Shown here: piece by piece, positions 34,825-42,906 of the stretch
How the letters are laid out: the number at the start of each line of letters is the position of its first letter
How positions within the stretch are numbered: position 1 is the first letter of the stretch
Assembly (NCBI GenBank): GCA_041389565.1
Contig: JAWKRP010000012.1
Location: 175,288 to 239,287, forward strand
Source of the DNA: JACKEQ01 sp041389565
Lineage (GTDB): Bacteria > Myxococcota_A > UBA796 > GCA-2862545
Direction: 5' to 3'
Length of the DNA: 64,000 nucleotides
Program-made: the position numbers and the translations under genes
The notes under the pieces: model-generated
Databases searched by the model: none
Seen by the model: only the letters and a program-made list of their open reading frames with translations
Told to the model about the DNA's origin: nothing

Positions 34825-36965
34825 CAGCGCCCTCCACGCGCCAGTCGTGGTCGCCCACCCTGTTCCTGCTCGCCATCGTCGGGTGCGCCACGATCACCGA
34901 CGCCGAGCTCCAGTCCCGCCTCGATGCAGACGGCGACGGGTACGACGCTCTCCAGTTCGGCGGGCGCGACTGTGACGACAACGACCCGCGCATCCATCCC
35001 GATCAGCCGGATGCCTGGTACGACGGGGTCGACGAGGACTGCAGCGGGCTGTCCGACTACGACCAGGATCTCGACGGCTACGATCTCGGCGAGGACTGCG
35101 ACGACGAGGACAACCTCGTGCATCCGGGAGCGAACGACGCCTGCTACGACGGGCGCGACGCGAACTGCGACGGGTCGGACGACTTCGACTGCGACGGAGA
35201 CGGGAGCCCGCGCGACGAGGACTGCGACGACGGCAACCCGAACGCGTTCCCGGGGAACTTCGAGATCTGGTACGACGGGATCGACGGGAACTGCGACGGT
35301 CGGAACGACTTCGACCAGGACGGCGACTCGTCCGCGTCGGCCGAGTACGGCGGCAACGACTGCGACGACCTCAACCCGTTCCTCAACGCGGTGGATGCCG
35401 ACGGAGACGGGGTCAGCACGTGCCAGGGCGACTGCAACGACGAAGACCCCGAGGCGCGCGTCGACAACGGCGAAGACCTGGACGGCGACCAGTTCTCGCG
35501 GTGCGACGGCGACTGCGACGACAACGACGCCGCGCGGTTCCCGGGTGCCGAGGAGATCTGGTACGACGGCATCGACCAGAACTGCGACGGGCGCGACGAC
35601 TACGACCAGGACGGCGATCTCGTCCCGATCCCGGCGGACTGCGACGATCTGCGGTCCGACATCTCCCCGCTCGAGCCGGAGATCTGCAACGACGGGGTCG
35701 ATCAGGACTGCATCCCCGCGAACGAGCCCGACTGTGACGGCGATGGCTTCGACCCGTGCTCGGCCCCCGGGGAGCTCGACTGCGACTGCGACGACGGCGA
35801 CCCGGCGGTGAATCCGGCCGTCGTGTCGGACGCCTGCTACGACGGCATCGACGCGAACTGCGACCAGCTCGACGACTTCGACTGCGACCGAGACGGGTTC
35901 CGCGCGGCCTCGAGCGGCGGGCTCGACTGCGACGACTCGCGCACCGACGTGAACCCGACCGCCACGGAGGTCTGGTACGACGGGCGCGACTCCGACTGCG
36001 ACGGTCACGACGACTTCGACCAGGACCACGACGGGCTGACCGAAGCCCAGGGCGACTGCGACGACACGAACGCTGCGGTCCATCCGGGCGCGGTCGAGCA
36101 GTGCGGGGATGCGGTCGACTCCGACTGCGACGGGCTCCTCGACAGCGACGACTGCGACGGAGACGGCTTCGTCGCGGCGAACCGTGGCGGGATGGACTGC
36201 GACGACGCGAACGGCGCCATCTCGCCGGGAGCGACCGAGCAGTGCGGAGACGCCATCGACTCCGACTGCGACGGGCTCCTCGACAGCAACGACTGCGACG
36301 GAGACGGCTTCATCGCGGCCAACCGCGGCGGAACCGACTGCAACGACGGGGACGGATCGATCTCGCCCGGTGCCGCCGAGCAGTGCGGAGACGCCATCGA
36401 CTCCGACTGCGACGGGCTGCTCGAGGGGAACGACTGCGACGGAGACGGCTTCATCGCGGTCGGGCGCGGCGGGAACGACTGCAACGACCTGAACGGGGCC
36501 ATCCACCCCGGAGCGTTCGATCAGTGCAACGACGGCGTGGACGCCGACTGCTCGGGTACCGACAACAACGACTGCGACTTCGACGGCTATCCGGGCTCCA
36601 CGGACTGCAACGACGCCAACCCCACCGTGCATCCGGGAGCCAACGACATCTGCTACGACGGGGTCGACGCCAACTGCGACGGCTCGAACGACGACGACTG
36701 CGACGGAGACGGGTCGATCAGCGCCCTGCGCGGCGGCGACGACTGCGACGACAGCAACGCGTTCGTCCACCCGGGTGCCACCGATGCCTGCTACGACGGG
36801 CTCGACGCCGACTGCGACGGCTGGCCCGAGAACGACTGCGACCGCGACGGCTTCATCAGCGACGACTACGGCGGGAACGACTGCGACGACACCGATCCCG
36901 CGTTCAACCCCGGCGCGTCCGACGTGGTGCTGGTCCCGCCCGACTACAACTGCGACGGTCTCTGA
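34821..36965 (+). CDS. large MopE-type Asp/Cys-rich lipoprotein (triad B, gene 3)
   Basis: 714 residues. Lipoprotein signal ending LAIVGC, then 'ATITDAELQSRLDADGDG', matching the triad A lipoprotein. About a dozen MopE-type repeats follow, each of the form DCDD.(N/D)(P/A)..HPGA, (C/W)YDG.D.(N/D)CDG, D(F/D)D.DGD. Cysteines recur in register throughout, consistent with disulfide-stapled or metal-binding loops. Residues ~425-565 contain three almost identical 47-residue units (see repeat). At more than three times the size of its triad A paralogue, it shows expansion by repeat duplication. Confidence 0.92.
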   Translation: MTAPSTRQSWSPTLFLLAIVGCATITDAELQSRLDADGDGYDALQFGGRDCDDNDPRIHPDQPDAWYDGVDEDCSGLSDYDQDLDGYDLGEDCDDEDNLVHPGANDACYDGRDANCDGSDDFDCDGDGSPRDEDCDDGNPNAFPGNFEIWYDGIDGNCDGRNDFDQDGDSSASAEYGGNDCDDLNPFLNAVDADGDGVSTCQGDCNDEDPEARVDNGEDLDGDQFSRCDGDCDDNDAARFPGAEEIWYDGIDQNCDGRDDYDQDGDLVPIPADCDDLRSDISPLEPEICNDGVDQDCIPANEPDCDGDGFDPCSAPGELDCDCDDGDPAVNPAVVSDACYDGIDANCDQLDDFDCDRDGFRAASSGGLDCDDSRTDVNPTATEVWYDGRDSDCDGHDDFDQDHDGLTEAQGDCDDTNAAVHPGAVEQCGDAVDSDCDGLLDSDDCDGDGFVAANRGGMDCDDANGAISPGATEQCGDAIDSDCDGLLDSNDCDGDGFIAANRGGTDCNDGDGSISPGAAEQCGDAIDSDCDGLLEGNDCDGDGFIAVGRGGNDCNDLNGAIHPGAFDQCNDGVDADCSGTDNNDCDFDGYPGSTDCNDANPTVHPGANDICYDGVDANCDGSNDDDCDGDGSISALRGGDDCDDSNAFVHPGATDACYDGLDADCDGWPENDCDRDGFISDDYGGNDCDDTDPAFNPGASDVVLVPPDYNCDGL
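36096..36518 (+). repeat. three 141-bp tandem coding repeats
   Basis: The start of GAGCAGTGCGG recurs at 36096, 36237 and 36378, exactly 141 bp (47 codons) apart. Units encode 'EQCGDAIDSDCDGLLDS' then 'DCDGDGFIAANRGG'. Near identity at DNA level points to recent duplication. Confidence 0.85.
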
Positions 36966-36996
36966 CGCCCCTGCATCCGCGGTGTAGGATGCATCG

Positions 36997-37719
36997 ATGG
37001 TGTTCTTGCTACTGGCGGGCTGCGGGCCGAGGCTCGGCGACCACTGCGTCACGACGCGGGCGCCGGGGGGCGACATCCGCGACTTCACGACGCGGGAGAT
37101 GCAGCACGGTCGCTCGGTGAACGAGGCGATCTATTTCTCGGTGCTCGGCGAGCCCGCTGCACTCGCCACCAATGTGTACGAAGACGGTCTGTGGGTGTCG
37201 CAGAGCTTCAACGACTACCCCACCCTCGACGAGCCCACCCGCGAGACCGTGCTCGAGTGGGACGCCGAGGAGCGCGTGGTGTCGCGCGAGGTGATCAGCC
37301 TGCCCGAGGGCACGTCGGAGGGCTCGTTCACCTACACGTGGGAGGGCGACCGCCTGGTGAGCACGCACAGCGAGACGCTGTTCACCACGTGGGACGAGAC
37401 GTGGTCGTGGTCGGGCGACACCGCCACCATCGAGCGGGTCTTCCTCGGGGGTCGGGTGGTCGTCGAGATCCGGGAGTACGCGAGCTCGCCGCTGTCCTGG
37501 CCCCTCCTGAACCCCGACCGCGACCTGCCCGGCCTCGCCTTCCTGTCGATCGGCGTCGACGACGACGCATCCGGGCGCATCGAAGAGGGCGAGCGGATCT
37601 GGGAGCAGGAGCTCGACGAGAACGGAATCCCGTCGTTCTCGCGCTTCTTCGACGCCACGGGAGCCGTGTTCTCCCAGATCGAGTGGGGCGCGTGCCCCGA
37701 AGCGCCGGGGCCCGCATGA
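36997..37719 (+). CDS. lipoprotein, unknown function
   Basis: 240 residues. MVFLLLAGC is a very short lipoprotein signal. The mature part is rich in Trp, Glu, Asp and Ser and looks like repeated beta-strands ('EGSFTYTWEGDRLVSTHSE', 'WDETWSWSGDTATIERVF'), which recalls bacterial proteins with antiparallel beta-sheets of RHS/MORN-like strand repeats. No catalytic motif seen. Its stop overlaps the start of a histidine kinase (ATGA), so it could be the periplasmic sensor partner of that kinase, although the kinase itself has no membrane segment. Confidence 0.75.
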   Translation: MVFLLLAGCGPRLGDHCVTTRAPGGDIRDFTTREMQHGRSVNEAIYFSVLGEPAALATNVYEDGLWVSQSFNDYPTLDEPTRETVLEWDAEERVVSREVISLPEGTSEGSFTYTWEGDRLVSTHSETLFTTWDETWSWSGDTATIERVFLGGRVVVEIREYASSPLSWPLLNPDRDLPGLAFLSIGVDDDASGRIEEGERIWEQELDENGIPSFSRFFDATGAVFSQIEWGACPEAPGPA

Positions 37720-38519
37720 GCCATGATCCGCGAAAGGGCCCGCCCGACCGGGCCTCCCTGGAAGACGGCCTGCGTTCCGCGCCCGGCCCCACGCCGCAGG
37801 AGGAGGACTTCCTCGCGCGCATGAGCCACGAGCTCCGCACGCCCCTGAACGCGATCCAGGGCTACACCGACCTCCTGCTGGAGGACAAGGCGTCCGATCA
37901 CCCCGACGTCCACGAGCTCACCTCCATCCGTCGCGCGACGCGCCACCTGCTGGCGCTGGTCGAGTCGGTGCTCGATCTGAGCCAGCTCCGCGCCGGCCGG
38001 TTCATCGTCGAGCCTCGGGATCTCGATCTCGGCGGTCTGGCCACCGACGTGGTGGAGGCCGTGGGCGACCAGGCAGCGCGGTCGAAGACGCGCGTCACCG
38101 TGGATGTCGAGAACGGGCTCACGGTGCGCTCCGACCCGCGAATGGTCCGCCAGATCCTGTTCAACCTCGCGCACAACGCCTGCCGGTTCACGTTCAAGGG
38201 GCGCGTGCACATCTCCATCCAGTCGCTCGACGCCGACGTGTTCGAGATGGTCGTGAAGGACGACGGCATCGGGATGACCGAAGCGCAGACCGAAGCCGCC
38301 ACCCGTGCCTTCTGGCAGGCCGAGCAGGGAACCACGCGTCGCTACGACGGTGCGGGCGTCGGTCTCGCGGTGTGCAAGGGTCTCGCCGAAGCGATGGGCG
38401 GCTCGCTGCGCGTCGAGAGCAAGCTGGGGCGCGGAGCGACGGTCACGGTCGAGCTCCCCCGCAAGGTGCAGGCCTCCCTCCTCGACTTCGACGACGAGCC
38501 CACGGTCCTGCTGCGGTAG
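37716..38519 (+). CDS. cytosolic histidine kinase
   Basis: 267 residues with only the catalytic core: H-box 'FLARMSHELRTPLNAIQGYT' (His38), N-box 'NLAHNACRFT', 'VKDDGIGM' G1, 'GAGVGLAVCKGLAEAMGG' G2. No sensor domain, membrane helix or receiver. The H-box neighbourhood ('GYTDLLLEDKASDHPDV') closely resembles that of the hybrid kinase at 29772-32198 ('GYGELVLEDLEDGHTDV'), so the two kinases are probably related. Input must come through a partner protein. Confidence 0.9.
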   Translation: MSHDPRKGPPDRASLEDGLRSAPGPTPQEEDFLARMSHELRTPLNAIQGYTDLLLEDKASDHPDVHELTSIRRATRHLLALVESVLDLSQLRAGRFIVEPRDLDLGGLATDVVEAVGDQAARSKTRVTVDVENGLTVRSDPRMVRQILFNLAHNACRFTFKGRVHISIQSLDADVFEMVVKDDGIGMTEAQTEAATRAFWQAEQGTTRRYDGAGVGLAVCKGLAEAMGGSLRVESKLGRGATVTVELPRKVQASLLDFDDEPTVLLR

Positions 38520-38583
38520 CGCGTGCCTGTGGGCAGGCCGGGCCCCGTGTTACTCCGACCTCCGGTTCCGATGTGGAGAAGCC

Positions 38584-39045
38584 ATGAGCGATGACCAGAA
38601 GTTCGTCCGGGAGCTCGATGCGCTCGGCCTCGACGAGAGCAGCTACCGCGCCATCCTCCTCCTGCCGCTCATCGAGGTGGCGTGGGCCGACAACGAGATC
38701 CAGAAGCAGGAACGCGACGCGATCCTCGGCTACGGCGAAGGGAACCAGCTCCTGGCCGGCAAGGCGCGCCAGGTGGTCGAAGAGTGGCTGACCGAGCGCC
38801 CCACGAAGGACTACTTCGAGCGCGGTCGCGAGGTGCTCGTGCGCCTGGCCCACAAGCCCGACGGGTTCGGCCGCGACATCGGTCCGCACCAGGTCGACGA
38901 CATCGTGGAGTACTGCGACATCATCGCCGAGAGTGCTGGCGGGCTGTTCGGGATGTTCTTCCAGACCTCCGCGGAGGAGCAGGAAGCGATCCGGAACATC
39001 TCGAACCACATCGCGCGTCTCCATCAGGACAACTTCGACGGGTAG
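38584..39045 (+). CDS. TerB-like helical protein
   Basis: 153 residues, all-helical and acidic. 'LLPLIEVAWADNEIQKQERD' followed by 'AILGYGEGNQL' is the opening helix pair of the TerB/DjlA-type fold, in which the acidic residues bind metal. The rest lacks a second clear repeat. GGAG lies upstream. TerB-fold proteins often act with phosphorylation-linked stress systems, which would fit this neighbourhood, but the assignment is by fold resemblance only. Confidence 0.55.
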   Translation: MSDDQKFVRELDALGLDESSYRAILLLPLIEVAWADNEIQKQERDAILGYGEGNQLLAGKARQVVEEWLTERPTKDYFERGREVLVRLAHKPDGFGRDIGPHQVDDIVEYCDIIAESAGGLFGMFFQTSAEEQEAIRNISNHIARLHQDNFDG

Positions 39046-39084
39046 GTCCGTCGGGTCGAGCGGGAGAGCGGGAGGCGGGGGACC

Positions 39085-39175
39085 GCGAGACGCGAGACGC
39101 GAGACGCGAGACGCGAGACGCGAGACGCGAGACGCGAGACGCGAGACGCGAGACGCGAACCGCGAACCGCGAACC
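39085..39175. repeat. 7-bp tandem array: ten GCGAGAC then three GCGAACC
   Basis: Ten perfect GCGAGAC units (39085-39154) are followed by three GCGAACC units (39155-39175) and then degenerate GCGGATC/GCGAATC units. The complementary word GCGTCTCGC appears downstream near 39226 and 39249, so the region could fold into a long hairpin. Units are too short and lack spacers for a CRISPR array. Confidence 0.9.
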
Positions 39176-39270
39176 GCGGATCGCCATCGCGGATCGCGGA
39201 TCGCCATCGCGAATCGCCTTCGCGTCTCGCATCTCGCCTCCGCGGGTCGCGTCTCGCCTTCGCGCGCTCC

Positions 39271-39356
39271 GTCCTCCAACGGCCTGCGAGCCAGGAATGC
39301 GGCCCCCGCGTTCCGCGTGATGGGGCCGATTCCCGGCTCTCCGTCCGTTGGAGGAC
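39271..39356. promoter_or_regulatory. structured leader with 12-bp inverted repeat before the four-helix-bundle gene
   Basis: GTCCTCCAACGG (39271-39282) is the exact reverse complement of CCGTTGGAGGAC (39345-39356). An inner arm GGAATGCGG/CCGCGTTCC can nest inside. The 3' arm contains the GGAGG nearest to the ATG at 39365, so pairing would hide the ribosome binding site. Confidence 0.5.
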
Positions 39357-39364
39357 ACGCGGCC

Positions 39365-39688
39365 ATGCATCACGAGTTCGCGTTCGAGAATCTGGATGTC
39401 TACAAGCTCTCCGTCGCAGTCGCGCGCTGGATGCGCAGCACGACCTGGCCCGCCGACGCCCATCACCTGCGGGGCGAAGCCATCCGAGCCGCCGACTCCG
39501 TCGTGCTCAACATCGCGGAGGGCATGTCACGGGGCGGGAAGTCCGGCATGAACCACTTCCGCATCGCGAAGGGCTCCGCCGGCGAGGCGTTCGCCGCGCT
39601 GCACGTCGCCGACTTCCCGGGGTGCGAGGCGCGCTGCGTCGAGCTCCGGCGCATCGGCGCCATGCTCACGCGGCTCCGCGTCCGCTGA
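39365..39688 (+). CDS. four-helix bundle protein (23S rRNA intervening-sequence type)
   Basis: 107 residues. 'FENLDVYKLSVAVARWM' and 'LRGEAIRAADSVVLNIAEGM' are the hallmark start and second helix of the S23/IVS four-helix bundle family, and 'FRIAKGSAGEAFAALHVA' is the third helix. Members are found in intervening sequences of 23S rRNA genes, as Avd in diversity-generating retroelements, and as free-standing genes. Here there is no reverse transcriptase or rRNA nearby, only a repeat array and a structured leader. The C-terminus is slightly divergent (FPGCEARCVE). Role unknown. Confidence 0.85.
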   Translation: MHHEFAFENLDVYKLSVAVARWMRSTTWPADAHHLRGEAIRAADSVVLNIAEGMSRGGKSGMNHFRIAKGSAGEAFAALHVADFPGCEARCVELRRIGAMLTRLRVR

Positions 39689-39692
39689 AAAA

Positions 39693-40721
39693 TCACCAAT
39701 CGATGATGGCGGCTCCCCACGTGAAGCCCGAGCCGAACGCGACGGTCGCCACCTTCTGACCCTGCTCGAGCTTGCCCTCGCGGGAAGCCTCCGCGAGCAG
39801 CGTGGGAATGGTGGCCGCTGTGGTGTTCCCGTACTTGTGGATGTTCTGGAGGAGCTTCTCCTCCGGGATCTTCAGCTGCTGCGCGACGTACTGGTTGATG
39901 CGCAGGTTGGCCTGGTGGAAGGCGAACACATCGATGTCGTTCATCGTGATGCCCTCCTTCCAGCACACCTCCATCAAGCCCATGATCATGCGCTCGACCG
40001 CGTTCTTGAACACCAGGCGGCCGTCCATCTGGGCCCACATCATCTCGGGCTGCACCTGCCCCACCCCGTTCTCGTCGACCGGGATGAACGGGCGCTGCTT
40101 CACGTCCCACACCTTCTGGGCGAGCACGTCGGCGTACCGACCGTCGGCGCCCACCTTCCAGGTGCGGATGCCGCGCTTCGGGTCGTCGGACGGGCTCACC
40201 ACGACCGCACCCGCCGCGTCGCCGAACAGCGAAGCGACCGCGCGACCGCGCGTGGAAAGGTCGAGCGCGGCCGAGTGCGTCTCACCGCCCACCACGAGCA
40301 CGTTCTTGAAGGCCCCCGACTGCACGAGGCTCGCGGCCGTACCCAGCCCGTACAGGAACCCGGAGCACTGGTTCCGGATGTCCATGCAGCCCGGGAAGTG
40401 CCCGGCCTGCGGCATACCGAGCTTCTCCTGCAGGTACACGCCGCTGCCCGGGAAGCAGTGATCCGGCGACAGCGTCGCGAACAGGATCATGTCGATGTCG
40501 GAGTTCTTCAGCCCGGCGTCGGCGATCGCCGCCTCACAGGCCGGCACGGCGAGATCGGCCGAGCCGAGGCCCGCAGGCGCGAACCGGCGCGCCTCGATCC
40601 CCGTGCGCTTCACGATCCACTCATGGTTCGTGTCGATCCCGTACTGCGAGACGAGATCGTCGTTCGTGACCACGTTGTCCGGCACGTACATACCCGTGCC
40701 CGAGATGACGGCGTTCGGCAT
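39693..40721 (-). CDS. 3-oxoacyl-ACP synthase III (KAS III) family
   Basis: 342 residues from an ATG behind GGAGG. Condenses an acyl-CoA starter with malonyl-ACP. The catalytic triad is visible: Cys119 in RNQCSGFLYGL, His in FAFHQANLRI, Asn in KYGNTTAATIP. 'GDAAGAVVVS' and the C-terminal 'VAFGSGFTWGAAIIDW' are typical. An insertion ('KQRPFIPVDENGVG') after the middle resembles FabH variants that make long-chain or hydrocarbon products, so it may serve special lipids rather than housekeeping fatty acid initiation. It converges on the four-helix bundle gene. Confidence 0.93.
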   Translation of the reverse strand: MPNAVISGTGMYVPDNVVTNDDLVSQYGIDTNHEWIVKRTGIEARRFAPAGLGSADLAVPACEAAIADAGLKNSDIDMILFATLSPDHCFPGSGVYLQEKLGMPQAGHFPGCMDIRNQCSGFLYGLGTAASLVQSGAFKNVLVVGGETHSAALDLSTRGRAVASLFGDAAGAVVVSPSDDPKRGIRTWKVGADGRYADVLAQKVWDVKQRPFIPVDENGVGQVQPEMMWAQMDGRLVFKNAVERMIMGLMEVCWKEGITMNDIDVFAFHQANLRINQYVAQQLKIPEEKLLQNIHKYGNTTAATIPTLLAEASREGKLEQGQKVATVAFGSGFTWGAAIIDW

Positions 40722-40807
40722 CCAGCCTCCCCGGTCGGGCGGGAACCGAAGGCTCCGGGACCGACGCGTGCTGGGTTCTCCCACGAAACGGGACTGTTCC
40801 GCAACCG

Positions 40808-41704
40808 TCACGGAGGGGGCGTGCGGTCCTTCTTGGGGGGCGGTCCGGCGGCCGCTGCCGCGGTGAGGTCGGAGAGCTGCGGCATTCCGACGACCAGCAG
40901 GGCGGGCGTCAACGCGAGCCAGCCCAGCACCGCGAGATCCCCGGCGCGCATGCCCCTGGAGCGCAGCGTCCAGCCGAGGGTCACGAGGCCCACCGACAGC
41001 GCCGACAGCGTCGAGGCCCACGCCCACGGAACGGCCGGCGCCACGTGCCCCAGCATCTGCGTCAGCCCTTCTGGGCGCTTCGCGTACTCGACGATTCCGC
41101 AGGTGTAGGAGAGGCTCATGGACAGCGCCATCCCCCGCTCGGCAGTCTCCACGAGCCCCACGAACACCGCGAAGGCGGTGCCGGCGATGATCGTGGCGTC
41201 GCGCGCGTCCTCTGCGTCGGAGAGCGTCGTGATCACGGTCATCACGCCCATCCCGGCGACGATCACCGCCCGCACGGCACCGAAGCGGGTGCTCCCCGTC
41301 ATCAGGCCCTCGGTGTAGGTCGCCGCGACCGTCACCAGCACCAGGGCTGCGACCACCGCGGGGAGCCCGCGCTGACGCGGCGGATCGCGGAGCGCGATCA
41401 CCACCGTGCCGAGCAGCAGCAGCCCGGCCAGGGGCACGGCCGCGAACGCCGCGAGCAAATGGACGAGCCCCGACGCCAGCGTGCCGAGGAACAGATCGGG
41501 GTTGTACAGCCCGCCGAGCCCCCCTCCGAGCGCCGCGAGCGCCATGAGCCCCACGCTGGCGACCCCCAGCACGGGGGGCACCCGGCGCCGTCCGACCATC
41601 ATCACGATCACCGCTGCCGTCGCGATCAGGCCGATCACACCGGCTCCGATGACCCACACGGCCTCCGTGAGCACGGCGTCGGCGAGGGGGGACGAAGCGT
41701 TCAC
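40808..41704 (-). CDS. polytopic inner-membrane protein, unknown function
   Basis: 298 residues from a GTG behind GGAGG. About seven to eight hydrophobic segments, e.g. 'AVWVIGAGVIGLIATAAVIV', 'VVAALVLVTVAATYTEGL', 'LAVLGWLALTPALLVVGM'. Short loops; a Pro/Lys tail. Parts of the layout, with repeated Gly/Ala helices and 'SLSYTCGIVEYAK', recall proton- or ion-conducting channel proteins, but no family signature is present. It is divergent from the RNA methyltransferase gene. Confidence 0.75.
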   Translation of the reverse strand: MNASSPLADAVLTEAVWVIGAGVIGLIATAAVIVMMVGRRRVPPVLGVASVGLMALAALGGGLGGLYNPDLFLGTLASGLVHLLAAFAAVPLAGLLLLGTVVIALRDPPRQRGLPAVVAALVLVTVAATYTEGLMTGSTRFGAVRAVIVAGMGVMTVITTLSDAEDARDATIIAGTAFAVFVGLVETAERGMALSMSLSYTCGIVEYAKRPEGLTQMLGHVAPAVPWAWASTLSALSVGLVTLGWTLRSRGMRAGDLAVLGWLALTPALLVVGMPQLSDLTAAAAAGPPPKKDRTPPP

Positions 41705-41730
41705 TGGGGTCCTCCGGATACGGTGGCTCC

Positions 41731-42906
41731 ATGATGCCGCACCTCGACATCGAGTGGATCCTCCCCGACGGCCAGGTCGGTGGTCGCACGCGCGACGGCA
41801 CCTTCAAGGCCCGCGGTGCGCTGCCCGGCGCGCGCATCGCGCCGACCGCCACCCAGGCCCGCGGGCGCACCGTCGAGATCACCGCGTGGGACCCGGTGTC
41901 GGCGAGCCCCCACACGGTCTCGCACCCCTGCCCCGTGCTCGAGCAGTGTGGAGGGTGCGACCTCGGCGCGCTCGACCGGGACGTGCGGCGCACGCAGCTC
42001 GTGTCCATGGTCCAGCGGGCCCTGCGGCTGCCCGAGCCTCCGCCGCTCGTTCCGTCTCCACTGCAGATCCGGCATCGGGCACGGGTCCGGCTGGCGGTCG
42101 ACGGCGCGAAGCTCGGGTACCGAGGGGCGCGGAGCCACGACCTCGTGGACGTCGAGGACTGCTGGGCCGCGAGACCCGAGGTGGCGGCGCGCATCGCGGA
42201 GGTCCGCTCGCGACTCCCCCTCCCGGGCCTCGAAGCCGTCGAGGTCCGGTCGGACGGCACCCGAGCCGTACTCGCGCTCGAAGGTCGCGTCGACCCCGCA
42301 GCCCTCGAAGGGCTCGAGGATGTTGCGGTGAACGGGAAGGCCGTGACCGGCGACCCCACGCTCACCCTCGAGGTCTGCGGAACCCACCTGCGGTGCAGCC
42401 CGCGCTCGTTCTACCAGGTGAACCTGGAGATCAACGAGACCCTCGTGCAGCACGTGAGGGATTCCGTGCTCGCCGCCCGTCCCGAGCGCGTGCTCGATCT
42501 GTATGCCGGCATCGGGAACCTCACGGTCCCCATCGCGGTGTCCGGCGTGCCCACCGTCGCCGTGGAGCTGGAAGGCCAGGCCACCTCGGATCTGAAGCAC
42601 AACGCCACTGCGAACGGCGTGAGCATCGAGGTGCACACGGGCCGGGTCGAGAAGTTCGACCCGTCGCGGGTGGCGTTCGACGTCGTCGTGCTCGATCCCC
42701 CCCGTGCGGGTGCGGGCCGCGTGATGGAGGCCCTGCTCCTGCAGCGCCCGCGGCGCATCGTGCTGGTGTCCTGCCACGTGCCGTCCGCTGGCCGCGACCT
42801 GCAGCCGGCCCTGCGTGCCGGGTACCGCATCGCCGATGCGCGCTGCTTCGAGCTGTTCGTCGACACCCATCACGTCGAGACCGTCGTGGTGCTGGAGCGC
42901 GGGTGA
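41731..42906 (+). CDS. TrmA/RlmD-family RNA 5-methyluridine methyltransferase
   Basis: 391 residues. Four cysteines of the [4Fe-4S] cluster: Cys67, Cys73 and Cys76 in PCPVLEQCGGC, and Cys144 in VEDCWA. SAM motif LDLYAGIGNLTVPIA, then 'VVLDPPRAGAG' and the catalytic nucleophile Cys348 in VLVSCHVPSAGRD. These define class I SAM enzymes that methylate C5 of uridine in tRNA or 23S rRNA. The N-terminal TRAM-like part is short and atypical. The exact target cannot be told. Stop overlaps the next gene's GTG (GTGA). Confidence 0.92.
   Translation: MMPHLDIEWILPDGQVGGRTRDGTFKARGALPGARIAPTATQARGRTVEITAWDPVSASPHTVSHPCPVLEQCGGCDLGALDRDVRRTQLVSMVQRALRLPEPPPLVPSPLQIRHRARVRLAVDGAKLGYRGARSHDLVDVEDCWAARPEVAARIAEVRSRLPLPGLEAVEVRSDGTRAVLALEGRVDPAALEGLEDVAVNGKAVTGDPTLTLEVCGTHLRCSPRSFYQVNLEINETLVQHVRDSVLAARPERVLDLYAGIGNLTVPIAVSGVPTVAVELEGQATSDLKHNATANGVSIEVHTGRVEKFDPSRVAFDVVVLDPPRAGAGRVMEALLLQRPRRIVLVSCHVPSAGRDLQPALRAGYRIADARCFELFVDTHHVETVVVLERG

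Noticed and set aside
38584..39045. Calling a tellurite resistance operon
   Set aside because: Only one TerB-like fold is present; no terC, terD or other ter genes are in the window.
39085..39175. Short tandem array considered as a CRISPR
   Set aside because: Units are 7 bp with no spacers and there are no cas genes.
39365..39688. Four-helix-bundle gene as Avd of a diversity-generating retroelement
   Set aside because: No reverse transcriptase or template/variable repeat pair was found nearby.
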